A stretch of DNA of 64,000 nt from Pseudomonas mandelii (GTDB lineage Bacteria; Pseudomonadota; Gammaproteobacteria; Pseudomonadales; Pseudomonadaceae). Below are positions 55,295 to 63,597 of this stretch, piece after piece. The translations under genes and the position numbers were made by a program. The DNA lies in contig NZ_LT629796.1 in assembly GCF_900106065.1 (NCBI RefSeq), positions 682,001 through 746,000 on the forward strand. Direction: 5' to 3'. The notes beneath the pieces are model-generated. The model worked only from the letters and a program-made list of their open reading frames with translations. It made no database searches and was not told the DNA's origin. Every line of letters starts with the position of its first letter. The first letter of the stretch is position 1.

Positions 55295-57805
55295 TCAGTG
55301 ACCGTTGGCCGAATGGCCACCGGCATGGTCCGCACCTTGCCCCACGCCTTTGCCCGCATCACCTTTTTTACCGCCCTCGCCTTCATGGGCGGCTTTATTT
55401 GCTGCAGCCTTGGCCTTCTCAGCCTCCTTGCCCAACTGGTCAACGGTCGCCAGGTTGCTCTTGCGCACGCTGTCGACAAAGCCCTGGAACGGCAGATCGG
55501 TAATGCCCACCAGGCCAAAGTGACCGTTCTCGCCATCCAGCAGACGTCCGGTCACCGGTTGATCGAGGTACTGGAACCAGTGCACGCCGACAATCGACGG
55601 TTCGCTCAACGCCTGTTTGAGGAAGTTGGCATAAGCCGGGCCACGGTCTTCTTCCTTGGCCAACTGCGTCACGCCGCCCCAGAAAGGACCGCGATCAGCG
55701 GAGCCGAAGTTGAACTCGGTGATCAGCACCGGTTTGTCCAGGCTGCGCAATTTGGCGAAGTCATAGCCGTCTTGCGGTTGCAGGGTGTACATGTTGAAGC
55801 TCAGTACGTCGCAATACTGGGCGCAGGACTCAACGGCTTCCGGGGTGCTGGTGGCGAAGCGACCGCCCAGCAGCAACTGGTTCGGTGCGTGCCACTTGAG
55901 CGAATCGGAAAGGGTCTTGAAGTAGGTATCGGCGAAGACCTTCTGGAAGTATTTGAAATCAGCTTCGATTTCCGGGTGTTCGGCGCTCGGCAGCGGCGGC
56001 ACGAAACCCGGGTCTTCCATCAATTCCCAGGCCGGCAAGTCGATGCCCCACGCCTTGGAAAGGCCGGCCTGATTGCGGTACTTGTCGCGCAATTGCTTGA
56101 GAAACGCCCGTTTGGCCGGCACGTCGGTGGTCATTTTCAAGGTGCCGTAGGCCAGTGCGTAACGGGCTTTCGGATCGTCGCCGGGGCCGGCCCAGGCCAG
56201 TTCGTTGTCGGCGAAGTAACCGATCAGCCAGGGATCGTCGCGATGGTCACGGGCGGCGATGGCCACGGCGCGTTCGGTGGCCATGGCGAAGCGTGGGTCG
56301 AACGGGTCGGGCATGCCGCCCCACCAATCGGTGCCGGTGCTGATGCTGGCGTAATCGCCGACGATCGACAGCGGCAAGGTGTACGGCACACGGTCAGCAT
56401 TGGCCAGCGCCGGAGCGCTCCAGTTGCCGACCGTGTTGAAACCCCAGGCCTGCAGGCGGTCCAGGGTATGGCTGGCCCAGCGTTGTTCATCAACCACGGC
56501 TTTGCAGGGTTCAGCAGGTTTTTGCTCGACGGCTTTGGCGACGGTCGCTTCCTCCGCGCCGGTCTTGGCGGCTTCGGCGACGCCGGATTCGGCAGTCGTA
56601 GGTGCGACAGGTTGCTCGGCGGCCTTGTCGGTCGTGGCCTCGACCGCATCAGCCTTGGCCGCTTCGGCGACACCAGCCTTGGTGTCGCTGCCCAGCGCGC
56701 ACGGTTCGCCGTACAGGCGCTGCAAGTTAGCGCCATAGAAATCGTACCAGCGACCGGCGTTATAACCACGGCCCTGATCGGCGCCGTTGCCACCACGGTT
56801 GTCGCCTTCGCCATAATGACTGGCCAAGGGTTCTTCCGGTTTTGGCAGGGATTCAAACATCCACTCGCGGCCGGCGATGTAGGTCTGGTTGACGTTCGGG
56901 GTAACGGTATTGACCCCCAACGAATAGAACGGATGCCCTTCCGGAGTCACCAGGTACCAGCGACCGTCACGTTTTTCCGTGCGGAAAAAACCGCTGGCCT
57001 TGAACGTCGGGCCTTTGTTCCAGCCGCCGAACTTGTCCAGGGACAACTTCTGACGCTCGGCGAGCCAGGTTCTGGTTTGTTGCTGTTCTTTGGCGGCGGC
57101 GCTTTTCAGTTGCTCATCGCTACCGACCTTCTCCGGCCATTTGGCCCGGGTCGATTGACCGTAGGCGTCCACCAGGCCGCCGTATGCCGCCTTGGTCACC
57201 GCTTCACCGTCCTGCACGCCGAAACGCTCAAGCAGGATACTTTGGGCTACTTTCGGCTGATCCATCGACAACGTCACCGACACCACCTGGCTGCGATCCA
57301 GCTCACCGGCGCTGCTGGCCAGCAATACCCGTTGGCCGTCAAACGTCATCGGCATCGGCGGCCCGGCCTTCATGCCCTGGCTCAGCGGCGAACTCGGTTG
57401 CAGCGGCACCAACAGGGTCTGCGCCGGTCCGGCGGGCAAGTCGACACGACTGATCAGGGTCTTGCCATCGTTGCTCTGGATTTTCACGTACAGGGTCACG
57501 GCCCAGTCCATCGCGCTCTGAATGCGCAAGCTCATGACACCTGACTGGGACCAGTCCCAGGCGCCGGTTTGCGGGGTCAGACGCAAGGTCGGTTGCGCCA
57601 CCGGGTTGAACGTCACCCGACGCAGCACTTCACCTTCGGCCGTTTGCTCCGCATTGGATTGCGGCAGGCTGGCATCCTGAGTTGCCACCTGGACCACATC
57701 GGCGGGGCGCACAAAGTTGAACAGCGTCTGTTGGCCGGCAGGGGCTGCCAGCAAAGGGGCTGCGAACATCAGGGCGAAAACAGCAGGCAACGAACAGCGA
57801 ATCAT
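55295..57805 (-). CDS. Exported clan GH-A glycoside hydrolase-like protein (agarase/galactosidase type) with repeat linker
   Basis: An 836-residue secreted protein with a signal peptide to about residue 21. An N-terminal beta domain covers about 30-200. The TIM-barrel part starts near 270 (GRWYLVTPEGHPFYSLGVNT). Candidate catalytic acid is E535 in GYFADNELAW and nucleophile E697 in VLITEFNFGS, the NE/E arrangement of clan GH-A. A linker at 374-433 holds two copies of a repeat GVAEAAK...EAT...AVEQ, inside the barrel region between YGEPCALGS and PCKAVVDEQRW. The C terminus is a Lys/Ala/Gly tail ending HAGGHSANGH. Substrate unknown; relatives are often called beta-agarases. The ATG at 57805 begins a clean signal peptide. 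Confidence 0.78.
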   Translation of the reverse strand: MIRCSLPAVFALMFAAPLLAAPAGQQTLFNFVRPADVVQVATQDASLPQSNAEQTAEGEVLRRVTFNPVAQPTLRLTPQTGAWDWSQSGVMSLRIQSAMDWAVTLYVKIQSNDGKTLISRVDLPAGPAQTLLVPLQPSSPLSQGMKAGPPMPMTFDGQRVLLASSAGELDRSQVVSVTLSMDQPKVAQSILLERFGVQDGEAVTKAAYGGLVDAYGQSTRAKWPEKVGSDEQLKSAAAKEQQQTRTWLAERQKLSLDKFGGWNKGPTFKASGFFRTEKRDGRWYLVTPEGHPFYSLGVNTVTPNVNQTYIAGREWMFESLPKPEEPLASHYGEGDNRGGNGADQGRGYNAGRWYDFYGANLQRLYGEPCALGSDTKAGVAEAAKADAVEATTDKAAEQPVAPTTAESGVAEAAKTGAEEATVAKAVEQKPAEPCKAVVDEQRWASHTLDRLQAWGFNTVGNWSAPALANADRVPYTLPLSIVGDYASISTGTDWWGGMPDPFDPRFAMATERAVAIAARDHRDDPWLIGYFADNELAWAGPGDDPKARYALAYGTLKMTTDVPAKRAFLKQLRDKYRNQAGLSKAWGIDLPAWELMEDPGFVPPLPSAEHPEIEADFKYFQKVFADTYFKTLSDSLKWHAPNQLLLGGRFATSTPEAVESCAQYCDVLSFNMYTLQPQDGYDFAKLRSLDKPVLITEFNFGSADRGPFWGGVTQLAKEEDRGPAYANFLKQALSEPSIVGVHWFQYLDQPVTGRLLDGENGHFGLVGITDLPFQGFVDSVRKSNLATVDQLGKEAEKAKAAANKAAHEGEGGKKGDAGKGVGQGADHAGGHSANGH

Positions 57806-57871
57806 AGGAACGTGTTTCTCCCGAACGACCCTCAATGGGCCAATGGAAAGGTGGTGGCTGAACGATAGACA

Positions 57872-57896
57872 ACGCGGTGGGCAAAAAAGCCCACCG
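57872..57896. other. Inverted repeat between dinG and the glycosidase gene
   Basis: CGGTGGGC-AAAAAA-GCCCACCG is a perfect 8-bp palindrome with an A6/T6 loop just after the dinG stop. The T run is in the loop and not after the stem, so ordinary termination is doubtful. Confidence 0.5.
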
Positions 57897-57901
57897 GTGT
57901 T

Positions 57902-60046
57902 TCAGGAAATTTCGCGACGGAATGGCGGCAATGCGTTGAGGATTGCTTTGCCGTAACGCTGGGTGACCAGACGTCGATCCAGCAGGGTAATGGTGCCGCG
58001 GTCTTCTTCGGTACGCAGCAAGCGGCCGCAGGCCTGGACCAGTTTCAGCGAAGCGTCGGGCACGGAGATTTCCATGAACGGATTGCCGCCACGGGCTTCA
58101 ATCCATTCGGCCAGGGCCGCTTCGACCGGGTCGTCGGGCACCGAGAACGGAATCTTCGCGATCACCACGTGCTCGCAATACGCACCGGGCAAGTCGACCC
58201 CTTCGGCAAAACTCGCCAGGCCGAACAGCACGCTGGAGTCTCCGCCATCAACACGCGCCTTGTGCTTGTTCAGGGTTTCCTGTTTCGACAGGTTGCCTTG
58301 AATGAACACTTGCTTGCGCCAGTCACGGTCCAGGCCGTCGAACACGTCCTGCATCTGTTTGCGCGAGGAGAACAGCACCAGGGTGCCGCGCGAACCTTCC
58401 ACCAAGGCTGGCAAGTCACGGATGATCGCGGCGGTGTGGGCCGGTGCGTCACGCGGGTCGGCTTTCAGGTCCGGCACCCGCAACACACCGGCGTCGGCGT
58501 GATGGAACGGGCTCGGGACCACGGCAGTCACGGCTTTTTTTGGCAGGCCGGCACGCATGCGGAAACGGTCGAAGGTGCCGAGAGCGGTCAGGGTCGCCGA
58601 AGTCACCAGTGCGCCATAAGCGACATTCCACAGGTTGCGCCGGAGCATTTCCGCGGCGAGGATCGGGCTGGCGTTGACCTCGATGTCGAACAGCGAACCG
58701 CTTTCGGCCAGGGTCAGCCAGCGGGCCATGGGCGGGTTGTCTTCCGGGTCTTCAGCGGTGAACGCGACCCACAATTCCCAGTTGCCCGAAGAACGGGACA
58801 ACAGGCTGCCGAACAGCGGATACCACTCTTCGGCCTGGTTGCTGGCGATGCCGATATTGACCTCGCCGTCCATGCCTTCCTTGAGCAGTTCGGTGAGCCG
58901 GGTGAACAGGTCGGTCAGACGGGCATAGCCCTTCTTCAGCTCGACGCCCATTTCACGCATGTGCTCGGGAATCACCCCGCCGACGAAACGGTGACGCGGC
59001 CGTTCGCGGCCTTCGACGTCTTCGCCGGGTTTGAAATCGGCCACTTGCTCGCACGCGGTGAACATGAACTGCTGCTGGGTCTTGATCTCGCGAGCCAGCT
59101 CCGGCACCTGCTCGATCAACTTGCCCAGGTCACCCGGCAGCGGATGCTGGGCCAGTAGTTTGGTGAGGTTCTTGGCGGTGGTTTCCAGCCAGTCGGCGGT
59201 GGAACGCAGGCGCGTGTAGTGGGCGAAATGGCCGATGGCCTTGTCCGGCAGGTGGTGGCCTTCGTCGAATACGTAAATGGTATCGCGCGGGTCCGGCAGC
59301 ACGGCGCCGCCGCCCAACGCCAGGTCTGCCAGGACCATGTCGTGGTTGGTGACAATCACGTCAACCTTGCCCATGCCTTCGCGGGCCTTGTAGAAGGCGC
59401 ACTGGCCGAAGTTGGGGCAATGACGGTTAGTACACTGGCTGTGATCGGTGGTCAGGCGCGCCCAGTCGGCGTCTTCCAGGGCGGTGGACCAACTGTCGCG
59501 GTCGCCGTCCCATTTATTGCCGGCGAGCTTCTCGATCATGCTGGTGAAGAGCTTCTGACTGGCCTCATCGACCTCGATCTTGAAACCTTCTTCTTCGAAC
59601 AGCTGAGCCGTGGCGGTTTGCGCGTGACCTTCCTGGAGCAACATGTCGAGCTTGGACAGGCACATGTAGCGCCCGCGCCCCTTGGCCAGGGCGAAGCTGA
59701 AATTCAGACCGCTGTTGCGCATCAGGTCGGGCAAATCCTTGTAGACGATCTGCTCTTGCAGGGCCACGGTGGCCGTGGCGATGACCAGGCGTTTGCCCGC
59801 GGCCTTGGCGGTGGGTATCGCCGCCAGGCTGTAGGCCACGGTTTTACCGGTACCGGTGCCGGCTTCCACCGCGACAATCGCGGGGTCGCCACTGCGCCGG
59901 CCTTCGTCGTCGGTGTCGATGTCACCGAGGACTTTGGCAATTTCGGCGATCATCAGGCGTTGGCCGTAGCGTGGTTTGAGGCTCTTGGCTTCAAGAAAAC
60001 GCGAGTAGGCGCCCTGGATCGTGGTTTTGAGTTCGGTGCTGATCAT
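57902..60046 (-). CDS. dinG: ATP-dependent DNA helicase DinG
   Basis: A 714-residue superfamily 2 helicase of the XPD/DinG group. Walker A is AGTGTGKTVAYSLAA, the DEGH box VFDEGHHLPDKA, and the iron-sulfur domain has the cysteines in MCLSKLD, QCTNRHCPNFGQC. The C-terminal motif is QACGRLLRTEEDRGTITLLD. It acts on R-loops and recombination intermediates in known bacteria. Length is standard. Divergent from the CopD-like gene. Confidence 0.96.
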   Translation of the reverse strand: MISTELKTTIQGAYSRFLEAKSLKPRYGQRLMIAEIAKVLGDIDTDDEGRRSGDPAIVAVEAGTGTGKTVAYSLAAIPTAKAAGKRLVIATATVALQEQIVYKDLPDLMRNSGLNFSFALAKGRGRYMCLSKLDMLLQEGHAQTATAQLFEEEGFKIEVDEASQKLFTSMIEKLAGNKWDGDRDSWSTALEDADWARLTTDHSQCTNRHCPNFGQCAFYKAREGMGKVDVIVTNHDMVLADLALGGGAVLPDPRDTIYVFDEGHHLPDKAIGHFAHYTRLRSTADWLETTAKNLTKLLAQHPLPGDLGKLIEQVPELAREIKTQQQFMFTACEQVADFKPGEDVEGRERPRHRFVGGVIPEHMREMGVELKKGYARLTDLFTRLTELLKEGMDGEVNIGIASNQAEEWYPLFGSLLSRSSGNWELWVAFTAEDPEDNPPMARWLTLAESGSLFDIEVNASPILAAEMLRRNLWNVAYGALVTSATLTALGTFDRFRMRAGLPKKAVTAVVPSPFHHADAGVLRVPDLKADPRDAPAHTAAIIRDLPALVEGSRGTLVLFSSRKQMQDVFDGLDRDWRKQVFIQGNLSKQETLNKHKARVDGGDSSVLFGLASFAEGVDLPGAYCEHVVIAKIPFSVPDDPVEAALAEWIEARGGNPFMEISVPDASLKLVQACGRLLRTEEDRGTITLLDRRLVTQRYGKAILNALPPFRREIS

Positions 60047-60145
60047 GGATTGTCGGGCGCAAAAAACGCTGGATAAATTTTCAGTGGTTCGTATGGGCCG
60101 CTATCATACCCCGCTAATTAATCCCGCGCAGAACGGAGTACCTCA

Positions 60146-60610
60146 ATGACACCTTTTGGCATCGTTTACACCCTGCACGTCCTGTCCGCCCTGGTGTGGG
60201 TCGGCGGTATGTTTTTCGCCTGGATGGTCTTGCGGCCTGCAGCGATGAAGGCGCTGGAGGGGCCTGCCCGTTTGAAGCTGTGGGTGGAAGTGTTTCAAGG
60301 TTTTTTCCGCTGGGTCTGGGTCGCGGTCGTGCTGTTGCCGATCAGTGGCGTGGGCATGATTCATCTGCAATACGCCGGGTTTGAGGCGGCGCCGCGGTAT
60401 GTGCAGGTGATGATGGGCTTGTATGTGGTGATGACCGCGCTGTTTATCCGGATTCAAGCGTTGCTGCTGCCAGAGTTGCGCACGGCGGTGGGCGCACAGG
60501 ATTGGCCGACCGGGGCTGCGACGCTTGGGAAGATTCGCAAGTTGGTGGGGATCAATTTGATTGTCGGGTTGGTGCTGGTGGCGATTGCTGCGGCCAGACC
60601 GATGTTCTAA
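60146..60610 (+). CDS. CopD-family integral membrane protein
   Basis: A 154-residue protein with four membrane helices, IVYTLHVLSALVWVGGMFFA at the N terminus and INLIVGLVLVAIAAARPMF at the end. The histidine in helix 1 (LHVLSALVW) and the segment GVGMIHLQYAGFE match the CopD-like family. A role in copper or haem handling is only suggested by the family name. Single gene, followed by REP sequences. Confidence 0.82.
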   Translation: MTPFGIVYTLHVLSALVWVGGMFFAWMVLRPAAMKALEGPARLKLWVEVFQGFFRWVWVAVVLLPISGVGMIHLQYAGFEAAPRYVQVMMGLYVVMTALFIRIQALLLPELRTAVGAQDWPTGAATLGKIRKLVGINLIVGLVLVAIAAARPMF

Positions 60611-60623
60611 AGCAAACAGTACA

Positions 60624-60717
60624 ACTGTGGCGAGGGAGCTTGCTCCCGCTGGGTTGCGAAGCGGCCCCAAAATAGGACTGCTGCGCAGTCCAGCGGGAGC
60701 AAGCTCCCTCGCCACAG
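60624..60717. repeat. REP inverted pair, GGAGCTTGCTCCCGCTG family
   Basis: TGTGGCGAGGGAGCTTGCTC faces GAGCAAGCTCCCTCGCCACA, with GGACTGCTGCGCAGTCC as a second palindrome in the spacer. This REP family is distinct from all other pairs in the window. Confidence 0.93.
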
Positions 60718-60731
60718 GATCTCGGTCGTTC

Positions 60732-61490
60732 TTACAACCTTTGAACGGTCACCGAACCCGCCGCACCCGCAGGCCCCGGCTGTCCATCAATCCCAGGACG
60801 ACCGCTTTTGCCGCCATCGGCCTCGTAAACGAGGCAGCCCTTGGCCTTGCCGCCCGCGCCCGGCTTGCCGCCAGGCCCCGCGATGCCACCGGCACCACCC
60901 GCCACCTGAACCTTGATCTGTTCAACCGGATAATCCCGTGGCACTTCCAGCCTGACCAGCGCCCCCGGCGCCCCCGGCTGACCATCACTGCCATTGCTGC
61001 CATCGGCACCGCGGCCGGCCTGACCCCATGTGCAACCCGGCGCCTGACCGTTGGCCCCATCGAGGCCGACAAAACCTGGCGCACCCGCGCCACCGCGAGC
61101 GTCTACTGACAACAGCGGTGCATTCAGTGCCTTGATCTGCAAATTCAGGTTGCGTCCGGAGCGAGCGGCCTTGAGGTAAGTCCCCGGCGCCCCACGAGCC
61201 GTGATCTGGCTGCCTTCAGACAATTCGGCACGACTGACTTTCAATTCCAGTACCTGTTCACTTGGCACGATGGCGATCCGCGCCTCACGCCCCAGATGCA
61301 ATTCGCCGACGGTAACTTCGGTCACGTTCGAAGGAATCAACAAAGTGCCGTAATCGGCGACTTCCAGGCGTTCAAGCTGCAAGGTGCTGGCGGTGTTGGG
61401 CAGGCGCATCAATGAATTGGTTTCGACACTGACCACCTGGGCGCAGGCCAATGGGCTGATGAGTGCGGCGAGCAGACAGAGTTTACGCAT
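60732..61490 (-). CDS. Exported collagen-like protein
   Basis: A 252-residue protein. The signal peptide ends ISPLACA (about residue 17). Residues 20-125 are beta-rich (SVETNSLMRLPNTASTLQLE, LKVSRAELSEGSQITARG). From about 130 the chain becomes Gly-X-Y-rich with GAPGFVGLDGANGQAPG, GADGSNGSDGQPGAPG and, at the end, GRPGIDGQPGPAGAAG. Four cysteines occur in pairs around the repeats. It may form a fibre or surface coat. Its first eight bases overlap the end of the DUF1145 gene, so the two are co-transcribed. Confidence 0.83.
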   Translation of the reverse strand: MRKLCLLAALISPLACAQVVSVETNSLMRLPNTASTLQLERLEVADYGTLLIPSNVTEVTVGELHLGREARIAIVPSEQVLELKVSRAELSEGSQITARGAPGTYLKAARSGRNLNLQIKALNAPLLSVDARGGAGAPGFVGLDGANGQAPGCTWGQAGRGADGSNGSDGQPGAPGALVRLEVPRDYPVEQIKVQVAGGAGGIAGPGGKPGAGGKAKGCLVYEADGGKSGRPGIDGQPGPAGAAGSVTVQRL

Positions 61491-61761
61491 GGGAAGCCTT
61501 CGATACGGTCGGAGCCGGGAGGGTTTGCAGGTGGAATACGCCGAAAAACAGGATCTTCAAGCGATCACGCCAAGGGTGGGCGCGACCTCTGAGGCTGCGG
61601 AAACAGAACACCGCCTCAAGCAGATGAAGAGACGCCAACACGCCGCCAGCCAGATTGACCAGCAGGTGCAACGGATTGACAAACGGCATCAGCAGATTGA
61701 CCAGCACCACCAGCCAAAACAGCAGGGTCAACAACTTCCCCAGCCCCCAAAACACCTTCAT
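61483..61761 (-). CDS. DUF1145 membrane protein
   Basis: A 92-residue protein with two membrane helices (LLTLLFWLVVLVNLLMPFVN, LLVNLAGGVLASLHLLEAVF) and a basic tail (RLKILFFGVFHLQTLP). The pattern is DUF1145. It overlaps the collagen-like gene by eight bases in a different frame. Function unknown. Confidence 0.83.
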   Translation of the reverse strand: MKVFWGLGKLLTLLFWLVVLVNLLMPFVNPLHLLVNLAGGVLASLHLLEAVFCFRSLRGRAHPWRDRLKILFFGVFHLQTLPAPTVSKASHA

Positions 61762-61908
61762 ACGCCCCCCGTTGAGAATTATTCTTTGCGCGCACAGTAA
61801 CGGCTTCCGCGAGGGATAAGCCAGAGGGCAACAGAAAATTCTTCATGAAGGCCGCCGAATGGCCGTCGAATCAACAGCCACTGTTGTCCGACGGCTCTAT
61901 TACGGGGC

Positions 61909-62622
61909 TTAGCGATTAATGTGCAATTCCACCCTACGGTTTTTCGCGCGTCCTTCATCCGTTTCGTTGTCGGCCAACGGCTGGCTTTCGCCTTTGCCTT
62001 CGCTGGTGAGTTTGCTCGGCGCAATGCCCTGGCTCAACAGATAAGCTGCCACACTGCTGGCGCGACGCTCCGAAAGTGCCTGGTTGTATTCATCCGAACC
62101 GACGCTGTCGGTATGACCGATCACCTTGATGCTCACCACATCGGCGAATTGCAGTTTGGACATCAGCGAATCCAATTGACTCTGCGCGGCGGGACTCAGG
62201 TCAGACTTGTTGAAGGCAAACAGCACGTCGCTGGGCAGCGTGATGACTTCGGGCTCAACAACTTCGACAGGTTTCACGCTGGCCGGGTACTGCGGCAGCG
62301 GACAACCATGGTGTTCGACAGGCGTATTGGCCGGGGTATCGGGGCAACGATCACGCCGATCGAAAACGCCGTCTTCGTCCTCATCGCCATCCTGGGCGTA
62401 ACAGATCAAGCCACCGGTCAAGATACCGAGTGCTGCGCCACCGCCTGCCCAGCCGGCACTTTCAATCGCGCCCAGACCGCCGCCGACCAGTCCGCCGATG
62501 AGGCTGCAGATCGGCCAGGTACGTTGATTGAGAGGGGCGGTGCCATCGCTGTGAGTGGCGCAACCGGTCAACAGGCTGCCTAGCAGCAGAACCGGCAAGA
62601 CGGTCCTTGTGAGAACGCTCAT
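61909..62622 (-). CDS. OmpA-family lipoprotein with TSP3-like repeat (copy 2)
   Basis: A 237-residue outer-membrane lipoprotein. The lipobox LLTGC gives Cys21, then a glycine-zipper-like stretch (SLIGGLVGGGLGAIESAGWA). A calcium-type TSP3 repeat DEDEDGVFDRRDRCPDTPAN is at about 80-99. The OmpA domain follows with IKVIGHTDSVGSDEYNQALS and AKNRRVELHINR. It is the downstream member of a tandem pair; both share this domain order. An upstream hairpin occludes the ribosome site. Confidence 0.9.
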   Translation of the reverse strand: MSVLTRTVLPVLLLGSLLTGCATHSDGTAPLNQRTWPICSLIGGLVGGGLGAIESAGWAGGGAALGILTGGLICYAQDGDEDEDGVFDRRDRCPDTPANTPVEHHGCPLPQYPASVKPVEVVEPEVITLPSDVLFAFNKSDLSPAAQSQLDSLMSKLQFADVVSIKVIGHTDSVGSDEYNQALSERRASSVAAYLLSQGIAPSKLTSEGKGESQPLADNETDEGRAKNRRVELHINR

Positions 62623-62632
62623 TGTGAAAGCT

Positions 62633-62664
62633 CCTGTGTTACCGGCCCATACCGGTTACACAGG
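62633..62664 (-). promoter_or_regulatory. 5' leader hairpin covering the ribosome site of the downstream OmpA gene
   Basis: Arms CCTGTGTAACCGG (62652-62664) and CCGGTAACACAGG (62633-62645) differ from perfect complementarity by one base, with a six-base loop. AGG of the AGGAG ribosome site lies in the second arm. The 12-mer GGTCTTTACTCC precedes it. Confidence 0.7.
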
Positions 62665-62712
62665 AGTAAAGACCCGCATCCGCGACTGCACAAGCCGCGG
62701 AGCGGATGGGAC

Positions 62713-63408
62713 TTAGCGGTTGATTTTGATTTCCGTGCGACGGTTCTGCGCACGGCCGTCAGCGGTTTTGTTATCGGCCACCGGCTGGCTTTCACCGGCA
62801 CCGGTCACAGACACGAAGCTGCTGCGTGGGACGCCTTGCTGGATGAGGTATTCAACCACCGAGTGAGCACGCTTATCCGACAGTTTCTGGTTGTAGGTAT
62901 CACTGCCCACGCTGTCGGTATGGCCGGTCACGGTCAATTGAGCGGTGGAGGCTTCCTGTTTCAGGCGCGTGGCGATTGTGTTGAGTACATCTTTATCGGC
63001 AGGCGTGAGTGTGGCTTTGTCGAACTGGAAGTGGACATCGCGGATGACAATGACTTCTTCCTTGACCACCACGACTTCTTCGACCACTGGCGCAGGTACC
63101 GGTGGAGGGCAGCCGTCGGCATCGACCTTCACGCCTCGAGGCGTACCCGGACACTTGTCGCGACTGTCCGGCACACCATCGCCGTCTTCGTCGCCATCGC
63201 CATGCACCCAGCAATAAGCCGCGGCGAAACTGCCGACGGCCAGCGCGCCATACCCCGCCCATGCCGTACTCTCGGTCGCACCGAGACCCGCACCGATGAC
63301 ACCACCGACCCCTGCACAGGTCGGCCAGTCGGTTTTCTGCAAACCTGCGCAACCAGTCAACACACTGGTTAGCAGAACCAAGGGTAATGCTGTCCGAACT
63401 ATGCTCAT
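62713..63408 (-). CDS. OmpA-family lipoprotein with TSP3-like repeat (copy 1)
   Basis: A 231-residue paralogue of the next gene. The lipobox VLTGC gives Cys20, the zipper-like stretch is GVGGVIGAGLGATESTAWAG, the TSP3-type repeat is DEDGDGVPDSRDKCPGTPRG, a Pro/Val/Glu linker follows, and the OmpA domain has LTVTGHTDSVGSDTYNQKLS and AQNRRTEIKINR. Both copies keep HTDSVGSD and the NRR peptidoglycan motif. The gene pair arose by tandem duplication. An upstream hairpin covers its ribosome site. Confidence 0.9.
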   Translation of the reverse strand: MSIVRTALPLVLLTSVLTGCAGLQKTDWPTCAGVGGVIGAGLGATESTAWAGYGALAVGSFAAAYCWVHGDGDEDGDGVPDSRDKCPGTPRGVKVDADGCPPPVPAPVVEEVVVVKEEVIVIRDVHFQFDKATLTPADKDVLNTIATRLKQEASTAQLTVTGHTDSVGSDTYNQKLSDKRAHSVVEYLIQQGVPRSSFVSVTGAGESQPVADNKTADGRAQNRRTEIKINR

Positions 63409-63418
63409 CTAGTTTTCT

Positions 63419-63448
63419 CCTGAGGGATCGGCTTGAAACCGATTCAGG
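63419..63448 (-). promoter_or_regulatory. 5' leader hairpin covering the ribosome site of the upstream OmpA gene
   Basis: Arms CCTGAATCGG (63439-63448) and CCGATCCCTCAGG (63419-63431) pair with a three-base bulge and a seven-base loop; AGG of AGGAG is in the stem. The same 12-mer GGTCTTTACTCC (63448-63459) leads into it as in the other copy. Confidence 0.7.
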
Positions 63449-63597
63449 GAGTAAAGACCGGAGTTTTAATCTCCGCCAGCAATAGGCCACCGCTGTTTAG
63501 TCACGTATTCACGGCCGTTCGCCGATTTTGGTGCAAACCCGCTCTAGGCCCGCACGTTTGGGCAGGCTAGTCTTGGTGCTCTTTTTGAGGAACTCTG

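Noticed and set aside
55193..57544. 783-codon plus-strand frame opposite the glycosidase-like gene
   Set aside because: Starts in a REP sequence and has no domain; the minus-strand gene has a signal peptide and catalytic motifs.
57872..57896. dinG terminator
   Set aside because: The T tract lies in the loop of the palindrome and not after it, so it is listed only as an inverted repeat.
3177..60717. CRISPR-like spaced repeats
   Set aside because: The repeats are dispersed inverted REP pairs, not direct repeats with uniform spacers, and there are no cas genes.
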